A stretch of 64,000 nt of DNA from Alentia gelatinosa (GCA_950022655.1 OX465579.1:40341950-40405949), one strand, 5' to 3'. Shown: positions 13,201 to 26,347, counted from the stretch's first letter. The notes: generated by a model from the letters alone, not told the origin. Made by a program: numbers and translations.

Positions 13201-14160
13201 AGGTTTATACACAGAAATGTCTTATGGTTGGCAGCTGCATGATCGCATATATAATATCTACAATAGTAATTCACTGCAAAGCAGTTCTACCTTTTCGCTT
13301 AAGCACAAAAACATGGCATTATTGAAACAAACGATTGATGAAATCCTCTTCGCGATTCCTCAAAGATTCGTATTGTGGCCGGGGTGCTTACATTACCCGA
13401 CTTCTTGGAAAAGGAAATTCCAATGTAAAAAGTTGATTGGTCATGAGAGGACAAAGTGGCCTCACTGATTGAGGGTAATTGACTTCATCTTTGGATCCCC
13501 CCAGGGTAGGACACGTTTCTCATCGGCAAGTAGGAAGTAGTGTATCGGCCTAATCCACATAGAAACCACCTCTAGCGTGGAACAGAATGAAAGGTGCTCT
13601 TGAGAAAGGGCTTTGTGGCCACGTTGTCTTCTGGACTCCAAATCTGTAGGGATACACTCTATTGTGACTATCACTGTGAAGGCAATGAGAAGCTTATAAA
13701 ACCGTAGACATTACATACAACCATGCATATCAGTATCTAAACTAATCCCGAGATAGTTATTCCTTGGTCCACCACTCAATTTCAGTCAACATTTAGGAGC
13801 TAATATAGGTTAATAACTAGGGTAGGATCAATACAAAATGTACTACATTCTTCAAGTCACCGTAGATATTTGTACTTAGCTTTTCTCTGACACCCTCGTT
13901 TCCTACATCATATCTACAGGTAAGAGGAAACTCAACCACGCCCTATCGGTGTCCATTATCCACTTTATGCCGCACATCTCTTGTGTGCTTCTATATCGGT
14001 GTACCCATCGTCAACGCCAGTATTAGAAATACTCTCTTACCCCACAGCCTCTTGTATCCTTTTATGTCTTTATAAAGTTCTCCGACGCCAAAATCCCCTC
14101 TACTTCAAAACATTAGCTGTTCTCTAGAGAGGATAGCCTTTTGGAACCCTTCCTATTTTT
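13201..14160. other. Noncoding stretch, nothing recognised
   Basis: The frames at 13217-13468 (plus, 83 codons) and 13462-13674 (minus, 70 codons) show no motif, signal peptide or splice context that I can defend. The rest is AT-leaning DNA with pyrimidine-rich stretches around 13880-14100. Confidence 0.55.
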
Positions 14161-14930
14161 ATCAGGCTGATAAACCTATCGGCGTCCCCGGATCCCACCA
14201 CCTCTCTCATGTGCGGTCGTTGGGGGCTGCCCGCGTCTGGCCTCGCGGTCGGACCGGGCATGGTACACCCCGCGACCTTTGTCCGCCCTTCCAGGCCGGG
14301 CGCCGGCCTTTATGGTCAATGATTTACACTTGTTTAGTTGAGCGGGATCCGGGCTCTTTGACCAATGGGGGAATTGGATTGTGGGCAGCGCCAACGGCGC
14401 CGATGGAATGCCCAGACTGGGAGTGGGAAAGGCGCCGACATCGGCTCCGCGTATACCGTACCAGGCGCTGCCCAATTGATAGGCGGCGGTGGGGACTTGA
14501 GCACGCCCACAGTCCGCCAATATGTATACCTGTTTGCTGAGTCGAACGGGTCCCCAACTTGATCATGCCGGTTTACACGGCCAGGTTGATTCAATTTGCT
14601 AGACCTGTTGATGATGAGTAGCAGTGCTGGCCGAAGGCGACCAGTCAGCGCCCTGACGTGACTACCCAACCCGCCGCCCGCCGACCGGAGTGAATACCAA
14701 GTTACCCCGGCACAAGACAAGAAAATAAGGAGGCATGGATGGGAGGACGGGGTGACGCCACTGACGCCACAGAGGGAATATCCCTGCCTGCCAACACCAA
14801 CAAGGTCAATACAGACCCGGACGGCCCAGCACAGTCCCACTTCCTGCCTGCGCGCGCATCTGCTCTGAATTGACCGGACCTTGCAGGCTGGAATCGGTGG
14901 GAGTTGTATCACACGAATGTTCATCGTCGA
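14161..14930. other. CpG-rich patch with overlapping open frames
   Basis: A GC- and CpG-rich block. Long frames are open on both strands (199 codons minus at 14334-14933, 109 plus, 114 minus), which is what low stop-codon density gives in GC-rich DNA. The translations are Pro/Arg/Ser/Gly-rich without a recognisable domain. It could be a CpG island or first-exon region. A coding reading cannot be excluded, but no frame stands out over the others. Confidence 0.35.
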
Positions 14931-15145
14931 CACGCACTTTTATGTTATATATTAATTAATGCACTTTGTATATTGGACTCGCTCAACACGCATCTAGCCA
15001 TCCGCCAGGAGGAGATTAGATAGAGGGGTGCGTACAAACGAAGCATGCATTGCGTGATGCCGTTCTGATTTATTTTTTCTATGATGGACGCATAATCAAT
15101 ACAAGGTCCCTTGGCTCCCGATGAATCTATGCTGATCTGCCGATA

Positions 15146-15640
15146 TGAGGGGAGGGAAGGGTATGTTCAACGAATGATAGACGGGTTCGTCGGGGGTTGA
15201 GGAGGAACAGGCGGGGTAGGCGAAAAGAGAGGGTGGCATAAGAAATGAGGACTGTAGGAGAAGGGTCTTGGGGGAGAGCTATAAATGGGGTAGAGAAAGG
15301 CTGGAAATGGAGCTGGGGACGGTGGATAGTGTAACGACTGAGAGTGGCATCCTAGACAAGGGGAACGCCGAGACATGACAGAGAGAGAGATAGAGTGTGT
15401 CTGAGGGGGAGAGAGTGAGAGGGAGATTACAGTATAGGTATGGAGATTGGTAGGCATTCAGGAATAAGGTATGGATGCTGAGGCAATGCCCTTAGGGAGG
15501 AGACAGAATGGGGACGAGGGGAATTGGCAGCCAACAGAGGTGTGTGTGGTTTTCTGAGGTTTGCTTGTACTGCTGTATGGACGCTCGGCAATAGGCTAGA
15601 CTCGTGTGGTGGAAGAGGGGAAATGAATTGGTGCCGGGTA
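15146..15640. repeat. Purine-rich, strand-asymmetric low-complexity tract
   Basis: For about 500 bp the plus strand is dominated by G and A in degenerate GGA/GAG patterns, with GAGAGAGAGATAGAG at about 15380-15394. The 96-codon minus frame at 15167-15457 (Ser/Pro/His-rich) is a by-product. Similar but shorter purine-rich tracts lie at 16590-16700, 17160-17200 and 20170-20280. Confidence 0.7.
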
Positions 15641-17732
15641 GGCAGAGACGTGAGAGTGGATTGAGCAGTTCGACGCCAACGCCTGTTTCACAGATGATGA
15701 AGAGAACAAGATGTTAAGCAGAACAATTTCACTCAGCAGTGAGCAGGGCTGGGAATTGGACAAGACGGTAACGTGGCTTGAACAACGCTTTTAACATTAT
15801 TACTGCTGGCCGCCTACCAGCTCCACACTACCCATATCCTTATTACAACACTGCACCTCGATTCTGGCCTGATCACATGGGGGTCGTAATCTGAAGCTTA
15901 TTGGAACGGCACTACTCTGGTAGATTACAGTAGTACATGTTTTTTTTTTAAACTAAACCGGTGTCTGACAGAACCACCAAAGACTTAGTTTAGGACCTCA
16001 ATAGTAGTATTCAATATGCTAAAAATAGAAAGACTGTAAACACATGTTTGTTGTGTAATCTGCCGAGGATGATTTACATTAAATATTGTGCTATTCTACT
16101 GGTAAAATTGTGCTCTGTGTCAGTCTGTGTCATTATATCGTTCCCAATATTTGTGAAACAACTGGCTCTCTCTGCGTGGGCAGTTAACTCTTGGGACTAA
16201 ACGGCCCTGTCCATGTGACATTATGTTGTTGGTCGTCACGTTAACCCGCCTTTACTCTGTGACTAATGGCTGCTCTTGTTCCTTCTAAACGGTGCGACCA
16301 CGCCCTGCAGGCGATCATATTGTTAGGGTATTTTCCCCGGCCATACTGACGGCCATGAGAAGCTAGGCTGGGGGTGGGGACTATGTATCACTGTAATTAG
16401 GCGTCCCCTTCTGATGGCCAGACTTTACCCTGTCCCTTCGTTAAGAAGATGTTTGTCTCCGGGAAGAAAGAATGTCGTCAGTGGTTTGGAGGGGGCAGAG
16501 ATGGGGTACACAGTATGGGCGCGGCACGTAGGTCGAGAAAATTGGATGCTATTGCGTTTGAGGCAGGGTAGAGATTTCAAACGAGAAGACAACCAAAAAG
16601 GGATGTTAGATTAAGGGCTCAGTGGACGGTGCTGGACAGAAGAAATGTGGAGAGGGAAAAAGCTAAGTAGTATAGTGAAGGTCATTCTGGGTGGGTAGTA
16701 AATGATAAAGTTTGTGGTGAAAAGGAGAGGGTGATATTCGGAGAAATATATTGTTCTAAGAGCATGATCGCAAGACGGGATTTTGAAAGGATGAATGGAC
16801 GAGAGGGCTATAGATAGATTGAAACGACGACACACATAATGATATGGAAGAAACAGCAATCAACCCACAGGAATCGTTTAAATCGCATTTGGGGTATTTG
16901 AGGCTAGTCGGGGTTTATGCCGTGGATGCAGATAAATAGACCACATTGTGTCGAGATACAGGGACAATGGCATATTGGATGTTCCGGCGTTATGTGTACT
17001 TAGCATAATCTGCATATTCTGCAATGTATTTACCAATCTATTGCATTGGTGGCAGCTCGATGCAAAAGCCTTCTCGTGTTTAGTCTGCACATCATCATAT
17101 CGCAACGGTGTCTAAGTGAATATATCAGAAAGCGCGTGCTAGGCATAGCTGTGAAGAAGCGGTATAGACTGTGGTAAGAGAGAAGAAAGAGGCGCCTCTC
17201 CGTCCTTATATCCCACTCCCGGCTTGTCAGTTTCCGCGTGACAGCTAGATTGATCAGGGGAAGAGAACAGCTCGCAAAGCCATGCACTAACCGTTAGCCC
17301 TCGGTTCCCTCCCCACTCCATTCAATCCCATCGCCTCCTCCTACCACCTTACGGGAAAATCGCCGTGTCACACGCAAACCCTGCCGGTTACACCCTAGGC
17401 TGGCCACATGCCACTGGCGCCGGCTAATGACAGGACATGGCAAATCAACATGCATACCTTTGTTTCATGATCAAACCCAACTACGACTAAAGCAAAATGA
17501 GGAAGGTAGACATCAATATTCAGGGCAACCACGGTGGGTGTCCTTATAGGAAGAACTGTTATCGTGCGCAGTACCTATATATTCCATGACAAGGTAAATT
17601 GACGCGGTACGTTTACGGATTCACTTATTCAACAGAATTTGATATTGATGTCCGATGTATAATTATAGTGATTGATGTCAACATCAATGGCTTAGACTAT
17701 ATATTTAACATATATTCAACATATTTATACAT
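15641..17732. other. Noncoding stretch, nothing recognised
   Basis: Mixed composition with several 60-85 codon frames that overlap on opposite strands (16611-16859, 16878-17105, 17030-17321) and show no domain. A near-palindrome, ATTGATGT-CA-ACATCAAT, lies at 17671-17688. Confidence 0.55.
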
Positions 17733-17783
17733 AAACACACACACATATATATACACGCACACATATATGTAGACACACACATA
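17733..17783. repeat. Alternating purine-pyrimidine (CA/TA) microsatellite
   Basis: Interrupted blocks of ACACACAC, TATATATA and CACGCACACATATATG run almost without break in purine-pyrimidine alternation. This is typical simple-sequence DNA with Z-DNA potential. Confidence 0.85.
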
Positions 17784-18668
17784 AAATGCTAATTCCATAT
17801 ATAACTACAGAAACGTATAGTCATATTATAGGCCCATTGTGGGAATATAATATACTTAACACACAGACGAACACTGTGCATAAAATATCCACTCTAATAA
17901 AAACAGATCACACATTAAAAAACTTATGCATTTGTAGAACATCGTCCCTAACACTGTCTAAACACAATAATAGTTCTAGTAATGCTCTTTGCTACTCACA
18001 TGGGTTATAAACACGCTAATAGTTGTGCCTGATATAAAGGAGAATTACCCACAGGAGAGTTGGGGGAGTGGGGGTCCCTGTTTTTATGCAACAGTTAGTG
18101 CCCTTTTCGAAAAGATGACTTTGTAATGTGACTGTCGCGTACTGCCCTAGAGAATAATTTACGTTTGCAATGTATCACAGGCGACCTAATACACCCTGAG
18201 TTCTATGACTATTGGTTTACCTGATATGGAAATGAAGCAGGCGGACTGTTTCATTCACCCACCTCAACATTTAAGGACTTTCCCTTCATGTTAACCTGCA
18301 TCTTTTCCCTCCTAATATTATTTTTGAGTCATAAAAATACTTTATAACATGGTTAAATCCATTTTAGTAATGAACCCACCAATCAACTACTATGCAGTGT
18401 ATGTTTCTTATTGTTACTCCTGTTTGCCATGGATATCACTTACAAAACCTATTCACAATAAATGCGGTTACCAAAGCAGGTCATTGCTCTCATCAGATTT
18501 TAGATCCTTTAATGGGAATTATAAACAGAATTATCGTGACATTCAGCAAAAGTAGATGTTTTTGTCCTAAAGTATCAATAACTAAGACTGCGTCAGGAGG
18601 TTTGGCTTCCGGGTTGGGGATGTCTCCTGTGCTAGTCGGATAAAACATTCAGACCAGAGGGTGACGCC
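17784..18668. other. Noncoding stretch, nothing recognised
   Basis: AT-rich DNA. The frames at 17786-18010 and 18349-18643 show no domain, and the latter two overlap in different frames. No repeat or RNA gene was recognised. Confidence 0.6.
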
Positions 18669-18713
18669 AGTGACAGTTGACCTGGTGACAGCTGATCCGG
18701 CGACAGTTGACCA
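18669..18713. repeat. Three tandem 15-bp units (GTGACAGTTGACC type)
   Basis: AGTGACAGTTGACCT, GGTGACAGCTGATCC and GGCGACAGTTGACCA follow each other without a gap. The core GACAGTTGA/GACAGCTGA is repeated at 15-bp spacing. The sequence before it (GGTGACGCC) may be a fourth decayed unit. It is either a short minisatellite or a cluster of identical protein sites; TGACAG is the TALE-homeodomain core, but that link is only a motif match. Confidence 0.75.
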
Positions 18714-19682
18714 CATGCCAATAAGCTAAGCTAGCGTCAGCACCTAAAGCCGGGCATGTTGAATAGACCCCCACCTTCGCCCTTTCACCTCCCCAACGGC
18801 TGCTACACTATAGGACAAGCGTGCGGCTGACGTGAACAAGCCAGTATGCATAGTCCCCCCAATCACCACCGCCACCACCACAACCTCCAACATCTCCATG
18901 TTGGCTTATTCCCGCGACCGTCAGCGATATTGTAAAGCTTATTTATGACGAGAGCAGACCGCAGAAATATAAAGACGATCTTTATGGTCGGATTAAGTGG
19001 GACTCGCATGAGAAGTGTGGGCTTGTCCGTGTCAGGCCATCAACTGGGCCACTATGGACGTCAATCGCTAGGCGGCCCTCATGTAGCAGCAGGTTTATGG
19101 AATGGCGGTAGTAGATGAAGTAGGCACTTTGACGCGGGCGACCAAACTGGTGACGCCAGCTGCAACACCCGTACCACTCCTGGAATTTTGAGGTCGGAAA
19201 AAGGTGTGTGGGCGAGTACGAGGCGACAGCGATGGGTCGCGTCTCTTTACGCTTGGGGAGATAGAGCAATGTCTCACACCCAGCGGGAACTACAGGGACG
19301 TCAGATGGAGTCATGTAAAAAATACAGGAATAAATTTTCTTATGAAATTTATTGCCTCAGTGAGACTAAGACTCATGGGAAATACATGGTTATTATTCAT
19401 GGAACTGGGTTAGGGTGTGTGGGGAAGTTGGAACCACGGATTATTGGTGTGAATGAGAACCAATTTATTCTTTCCTTGTTTAACAAAAAGGAAAAAAAGT
19501 ATAGACTGAAAATGATATCAAGGATTTCCATGGAAAATAGGAAAACTAACATATCTGTGAAGCACAGATGTTCTGGTATGAATACACTCTGTATATGCAT
19601 TCAACCGGGCCTCTTTGTGAGGATATATTCCTTTGTATTATACAATGCAATGCGTCAGGTTACTTGTATATGTAACCACACC
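18714..19682. other. Noncoding stretch with a CCA-rich tract
   Basis: A CACCACC-type low-complexity tract lies at about 18861-18888. The 168-codon plus frame at 19188-19694 is the longest here. Its N-terminal half overlaps a 110-codon minus frame and a second plus frame, and its composition (Cys, Ile, Tyr and Lys scattered, no domain) does not support a gene. No other feature. Confidence 0.45.
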
Positions 19683-19706
19683 CCATATATATGACCATAT
19701 ATATGG
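19683..19706. repeat. Palindrome with 11-bp arms
   Basis: CCATATATATG (19683-19693), AC, then the exact reverse complement CATATATATGG (19696-19706). It includes a CC-(A/T)8-GG string similar to, but longer than, a serum-response CArG box. It is probably a cruciform-prone AT palindrome. Confidence 0.65.
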
Positions 19707-20306
19707 CAGACCCTCGACCTTCGGTCAGGTCAGGGTCATTCGTGTAAGGACTAATGCGGTTCAACTTGTCTATCGGGTGAGGATCCCCGTCTGGCCCTCT
19801 ACAGCGAGCCCCGTCAGGGTCAGGGGCGGTCGAGGTCGATGCCAACGTGAACTGGCCATAATTTAATAGTCAATCGGAGGGCAACCCGCCAAGGCGCCAG
19901 CTACTGCGAGCCCTAAATCAGTGGCGATTATTGACTCTCCAGCACATGTACCTCCCTGCCGCTTACCCAACCCTCCCGCCAGTTCGTGTCAAAGTCGGCA
20001 CACACGACGCATGCCCAGACATCGGGCCGGGCTTGAGGAACTCGCATGCATGGAAGGCACAGATTTTGGCACTTCCGGCGTAGAGGAATCCGAGGTATCA
20101 CGTGACATGCGCGGAGACCATATTCAGACTTTGAATAATGACACCGCCCCGGTAGGAGGATGGACTTAGCCTGAGCAGGAACGGTGAAGGGGAAGCGGGC
20201 CGGAAGGATGGGGATTGGTGGGAAGGGGGGAAGGTGAGCAGCATAGTAAGGTAAACGGAAAGGAGTGAGGAAAGAGGGGATTTTGTGTGTGTGTGTGTTT
20301 TTTTTT
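19707..20306. other. GC-richer patch followed by purine-rich and TG-repeat DNA
   Basis: 19720-20160 is GC/CpG-rich with overlapping frames on both strands (none with a domain). 20165-20280 is purine-rich on the plus strand with runs of G3-G6 (20209-20230) that could form a quadruplex. A (TG)7 run followed by T9 ends the block at 20284-20306. Confidence 0.55.
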
Positions 20307-23300
20307 ATTCATACAAAACTTTTACGACAATCAAAGTTCGCCTCTGGCCTCTCTAGGGCGATCTTCCACTTTGCGGTCACGAAGGACATTATGTACAGTT
20401 TATGTGCAGGAAAAATATATAAACAGTATAGATATATAGGTAAGGACCAATACACAACGGTATACTCTTTCATGTGCCGATCTCATGATCTGAGGATGAA
20501 ATCTAATCTCATGATTATATTTTCCAAATCCAAAGAGTCATTTCGTCATATTATCATGTAGTCAATTATCAGTTCCATGGGCGCTATCTTCTGATAGGGG
20601 TGAATGAACGAAAAGAGAAGTAGGGTGAGGAACGGGTAGGAGAGGAGGAATGAGTTGGTCGGTGAGTGACTCATTGGAGGAGTATTTGAATGAATGAGTG
20701 AGTCAATGGGAGAATGAGTACATGAGCTAGTCAGGAGATAAGTGAGTAACAAAGAGAAACGAAGAGACTGGCTGACAGAAACAGAGGGAGGACAGCGGAC
20801 TCATGCATGTTGTGAACTAGTGTGCATGTTCGTCCCGGTAGGGCTGGGGGTGAGCTAGTCGCAAGCTGTGAAGGTCGCGCTGTGTTGATTGGTAGCGTAG
20901 CACGAGGAGTGTGGTCAGGACTGTCGGTATACCACCTCTAGCCTGGACACGATCAGTTCCCTAACTGGCCACGTGCCAAGCAGCTCTGAGTCTCTCCTTC
21001 AGCCGGCATCCCTCCTCTGTACTCCTTCAATCACGCAACTCTATTATATCTATGACGTAAGCACTTAGCAGACATACAACAGACAGTGGCCAGTGCACAT
21101 TCCACAGGTATAACACGGGCCCTCATTAACGTCAAACGCGTTATCAGGCATGAGCACCACTAAACTAATTACAGGGGCTTACCTAATGGTAGCAATGTAG
21201 TCTAGGCGAAACCAATAGTATACAATAGAATAAAATAGCTAAAGATTCTTCTGTACATTGAGTTCAACTTAAGGATTCGGTGAAGGAATGATACATTGCC
21301 TTTTCTCTTTTGCCAAGTCAGTAGATATTCCAGGAGCTATGATTTGGTAGATGGTAAATCAAAATTAAACTAACAGAGATATATACGATAATTGACCGAT
21401 CGGTAAAGATCAGCTTTACGGATAAATGTGTATAATTAAGAAAACAAAGAATAAACCACTAGGGAATAGGAGGCGTTCTATGAGCATATATTAGCAATTT
21501 AAAACTGTTGAAATGTTATAAATATTGTAAAAGTACCTTCTATTTGCAGCGCTACCTAGTAATAATTTTACGGTGACAATACTCAACCTTTTGCGACGCC
21601 TACGATATTTCAAGCATTCCAAACAGACCATGAAAATAACACGAAGAAATTACTAGTATTGGCAGGAAGCAAATTATCTCCCAGGAAACTGTTTTTCAAG
21701 GCCTCTACGGATTACATCAAGCTTAGCGACCGCTGATAATTGTCAGGGCATAACCCGGTTGTCATCCAGGGAGTCGGGCAAGGTACGTGTGAACGTGAAC
21801 CTGGCTATCCATCAACATGCTCATGACACCGAGAACCTATTTTGCCAATCACTAGTGTTTATTCGGTAACCTAGTTAATCCAACTGGACCAGCTTGGGTG
21901 GTGGTTCCATTCAATATCATCTTTGCAAAATATTGTTTAAGCAAAATGGATATTAGCAAATTAAACTTAAATAATAGCGGAATTCATTTGCCCGTCAATG
22001 GTCCATGTTCCTTTTGATTGTGAATGAATATATTCAGTTTAAAAGCCGCAAACATGATATAATTACAGATATATGCACACTGCTCTACAAAGGATTTCAT
22101 AGACGAGGAGGCTTTGAAGACGCCATATTGTCCTGTTGGATGTCCACTCTGCGATCTTTTGGAATTTAGGCGATCAGAGGTACGGCCAATATCAATACGG
22201 CCCCTTACAAAAATCGAAGCCGCAACGGTTTACCACTCTCAAAGATGTGAGATTTGATAACCAAATTGTGTCACGTTGTAGCTCGCATGGTAATTCCATG
22301 TAATGATATTAGATATATTTAATTTCCAATACAATAGAAATCTGGTATATGAGACAGATGGACTCGGGGACAATTCACAACGGAAGACAGTTTATTCCGA
22401 AGGGGTAACACCTGGATTCTGCACATGTAATTCAAACGAAGGGGTCAGCATCTAAATTAATATCTATATCATTACATCATATAGTGAACCATTCCTGTTT
22501 ACTTAACATTGGGTTCCTGACGATATAATAAAATTACACAGTTAGTTTCCTTGTCATACAGATATTAGGCATGTAACGCAAATCATAATTTAACTTGGCG
22601 AACTGTATGGGAGGGTCCGAGATCGCTGCAGACAGACTATGCAAGGCCACTTGTCTGACACTCCTATTTTTCTGTCCTCTTGATCTATTTATCACAAGGG
22701 TACCCAAGATAGAAATTATTTCTTTCGATGGACCAGTTACATTAGAGTTCCCTGGAATCCGGAAGCCACTTCTAGCAAAGGGCCCTCAAATGAGTGCTTA
22801 ATTGTGCCGCCCCTTAGACAGGTTTTAGTACTCAATCAAATCGCTATTCAAAAGTGCCTGCGTCGTGAAAATCTCCCTAATAAGGCATGAGCCGATGGCC
22901 TATTTATATCATGTTCTTTTCCAATATCCTGTCTGGTGTATATTCTAGTATAACATTTTATTTTTGGTATTTTTCCTCGCAAGACCATAAGCTCAAAGAT
23001 ACAGGGATACTTATTACAATATGAGAGAATTGTGACCTGTTTATCTAAAATATCAATTTGTGTAAATCTATATACAAAAAAGTTTTAAGATTACTTTTAA
23101 AATGAAACCAGTCTCTTGTGAGTGCTGTGTCTTTGTATGTCTGCAATTGCCTTGGTTGACGTGGCGTTGTGTTTTTATATAACTGTCTCCGTTACGAATA
23201 TTATATGAAAGAACGCCAATCGGCGAATATGATATGTCATTTATGTTTGTTGATTAAATAAAAATAATAATAAGGGAATTGACCACGTGTGAGTTGGAAT

Positions 23301-24104
23301 ACTTTCCCTCGGAAATACAGTATTCTTTGTTTTCTCTCTGATTTCGTATACCTTAATATACAACCTCGGAATTACTTCTAATTGTACGCTATTCAATATG
23401 CTTGCGGACGAAAGGCATTTGATAGTAATCAACTTCATACGCACAGCCCTGTCGCGTTCTCTTTGTAACATGGAAACGAAACGTCTGGTATCTGTAACCT
23501 CGGTTGCCCTCTGTGATCACCTAATCAATAGAACAGGGACAGATTTCCTACTGGCCGATGTGGTGTAGCATGGAGGCGACAGTCTGTGGATAAAGGATGG
23601 TCTGCACACAGTCGGCCCCTAGCAGGGCACTGGGTCTATTCATGTCAGCAGCATGGCGGGGTCTGCCTATGGAGACAACTCGAGTCGTCGGCTATTGAGG
23701 TCGGTAACCGTTTCCTGAATTATGTATCACACTTATTCAAGTCGGAATAAGGTGCACCTGCCCGCCATGTCCGCATTACATCAGTCAACATGGCTCCATG
23801 CAGTGTTTACCTTCACATGAGCGCGCTGTCAGCCCAGCGCAGTATCGCTGCCAGACCCATGGTGGACGTTTAACCCTTTAAATATGGTCCCTATGTAAAT
23901 TGTCCCACTGGCCCCCTCCACACAGTACGTTTATATTGAGGTAAATCATAACTTTAAAAGTTCCATATTGTTTAATGATTGCTTCGTATTAAGACCTTTA
24001 TTTAAAGCTACATTTCATGCCGGTTATGAGTATACTCTTTTACATTGATAACAGGGAGCGAGCCATGCAAGTTAACCGTTCTGTTCCAATGTGCAGTGCC
24101 TTTC
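20307..24104. other. AT-leaning noncoding stretch, no gene recognised
   Basis: Almost 4 kb with only a handful of frames of 60-98 codons (20265-20561, 20546-20752, 22595-22801, 23241-23471), none with a motif. Degenerate GAGTGA/GAATGA repeats occur at 20640-20720. No SINE, LINE or RNA signature was seen. Confidence 0.6.
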
Positions 24105-24361
24105 TACTTTTTTATCTTTTTTAATTTTTATAGCAATTTTTAAGGGGATATTGTCTTACACAATCACCGAATTCGGCTATCTGGCCGTTCTTCCACTCGG
24201 GTCCTAAACCCCTACTCCTCATTCTTATGGCGGGTGTTAAGCCGATTGGGCAGTGGGTACCATTTTTGTGTAAGTCTTTGGTATGATCCGAGCTGGGTTT
24301 GAACCCACGGCCTCCCATGCTCGAAGTGAACACCCCAATCACTTGGCCACCGAGCTTGCCC
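24105..24361 (-). mobile_element. tRNA-derived SINE, minus strand
   Basis: Read on the minus strand, the element starts at 24361 with GGGCAAGCTCGG, a tRNA-like 5' end. It carries an internal RNA polymerase III A box (TGGCCAAGTGATTGG, 24349-24335) and a B box (GGGTTCAAACCC, 24306-24295) at tRNA-like spacing. A non-tRNA body of about 150 bp follows, then an A-rich tail (TTAAAAATTGC, then an AATTAAAAAAGAT-type run) ending near 24110. SINEs are transcribed by Pol III and mobilised by LINE machinery, so the LINE copies nearby are possible partners by type. The 80-codon minus frame across it is a shadow of the element. Clear target-site duplications were not found. Confidence 0.82.
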
Positions 24362-26347
24362 ACTCAACTGGTGGGGTAAAAGGCAAAATAGGGATTTCTT
24401 GGCATAAGTATACTCTAATGTATATATTTCAGTGATCCCGAATTGAGACCTATCCATGTATATTGAAAACTTTATTGCCGTTTCACTTGATTGATCTAGA
24501 TCTTCATCTGTTGGTATCAGGGGACCTACTTTCATTTCCGCATCTTAGCATTGATGCCATCTCTCTAAGCAACCTGGTTATCCGGACAAAGCAACGGAAA
24601 GAAGCACAAGTGGCGGAGCTGTCGGTTTTAATACCATGCTCATTCATCTCTCTTTACCCAATTTATATACCTCGGCTCATCCCACATGCCACAGAGTGCC
24701 TCACACTACTTCGAGTCAAGGTAAAAAAGATAAAATGCATCCCTTTCAATTATGGGCCTGGGTGTATTGATGACCCCTGGCGTTGTTAGGGACCACCATG
24801 TACTAAGTGACAGGTCGGGGAGGGTCGAGGGGGGATGGGGTGGGAGGGAGTAGATGGGCTGACGGAGGAGGACGGACGGATAAAAGGGAAGGTTGGGAAC
24901 ACAGACTCAGCTTGGTTTAAACAACACGTAAAGAATCGTTGGTTTACACAATGGCATCTTCCGATTCCCAGAAAGCCATAGTTCTATCTTTTTTTCCATC
25001 TCCGTTATAGACATCGATTAGCGCATATCTTCATTGGATTTATGATTCGCACATGCATCGTTTTAGTAATGAAAAACATCAATCTCCGTTAGCCGGAGAC
25101 GGCTCGTGAACTAGAGGAAACCACGTACTTCTAAAGTAGTAACTTTATCGGTAAGATCAGACCGATAAGTAGAGCAACACCTTCTGTTCCACTTGTAATT
25201 TACATGATTGCTTGTGATGACTGCAGGTGCAGAGTACCAGTTATCTCAGAGTACCACTTTCCTTATCGGAAGCTCCTTCAACCGACCCGAACTGATTGTC
25301 AATGCAATTTACTTGAAAAAGCAAGACTAAGGAGATACTTAAAGTAGACAAGAACAAACTCTGGTTCTAGTTGAATTAAAGTAATATATTTAGAACGTAA
25401 AAGGGATTTTATTAAAACAAAAACCCAATAGATCCTCTTAAGATTGAGCTTGGTTTTTCTATCATATAGAGACGGTCAATTAGACTCACTAACAGTGACC
25501 AAAGAAACGAATAATACCAAAACTGACCTATTCATCCAACCAAAGGAAAAATTGAAAATATCGATCACAAAACCTTCATTTCATGAATTCCAACATGATG
25601 TCTCGTGTGTGACAGCGAATTTTTAACGCAGGCGGAGTTGTATTGCAATGACTACCACATAGAGTATTTTCATCGAACAGGTACATATTGGCTGCATACC
25701 TGCCAAGAAATAGAACTATACGGGTATCGTGATGTTAAAGTGAATATTGTATACAGGCCGTGGACACAGAATTCATGACGTGCATATTATGCTCCCGATG
25801 GGTCTAGATGGGTCTAGAGACGCATTTAACCGTCTCTATCGATTTGTCAGATTTTAGGAAGCCTTCATCAGTGTCAGTGTGAGCCTGTTCTTTTTCCATT
25901 TCGATCGAGCTGTTTGCACACCTCCGGGGCTTAAATATTGCACCACTGTCCACCTACAATTGATTGCAGTATGTAAACCTTGGGTTGGAGGCATTCTAAT
26001 AAATGCAAATCGAAAGTAGGATTCAGGGAGGTGCATACCCACATTTGCCAAAGGAGTCTGAAATTACTCGAAAGGCCATTAGACGTTAGGGGGTGGGTGA
26101 AAAGTCGATTAGCCACATTGTGATAAGGATCGAATATGGATGACATTTTTGCATGCCTAGTCTCGTTACAGATACGGTGACGAAAGACATCTCCCATACT
26201 GATTGCTGTACTACATTGTCATTTAACACGTTCTAAAGTCCTAAATAAAACAGGGACTTACGACACAACGACAATTTGCAGGGAGCGGGGTCCTTTGCAG
26301 CTGTGCTTACGGATTTTGTTAGAGGAAGGTAACTATATATAAGGTCT
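24362..26347. other. Noncoding stretch with a quadruplex-prone tract and small hairpins
   Basis: A G-rich tract at 24817-24848 (seven G runs of 3-6) is a strong G-quadruplex candidate. At 25797-25816 the 10-mer GATGGGTCTA is duplicated in tandem, running into a 7-bp hairpin AGAGACG/CGTCTCT (25816-25837). TTATCGGT/ACCGATAA form another short hairpin near 25145-25170. The frames at 24463-24789, 25444-25626 and 25854-26197 have no recognisable domain. Confidence 0.5.

Noticed and set aside
14334..14933. 199-codon minus-strand open frame
   Set aside because: It lies in GC-rich DNA where several frames on both strands are open, and the translation shows no domain. Its length is explained by low stop density.
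19188..19694. 168-codon plus-strand open frame
   Set aside because: Composition is scattered, the first half overlaps two other open frames, and no motif or splice context supports it.
24121..24363. 80-codon minus frame
   Set aside because: It coincides with the tRNA-derived SINE and is a shadow of it.
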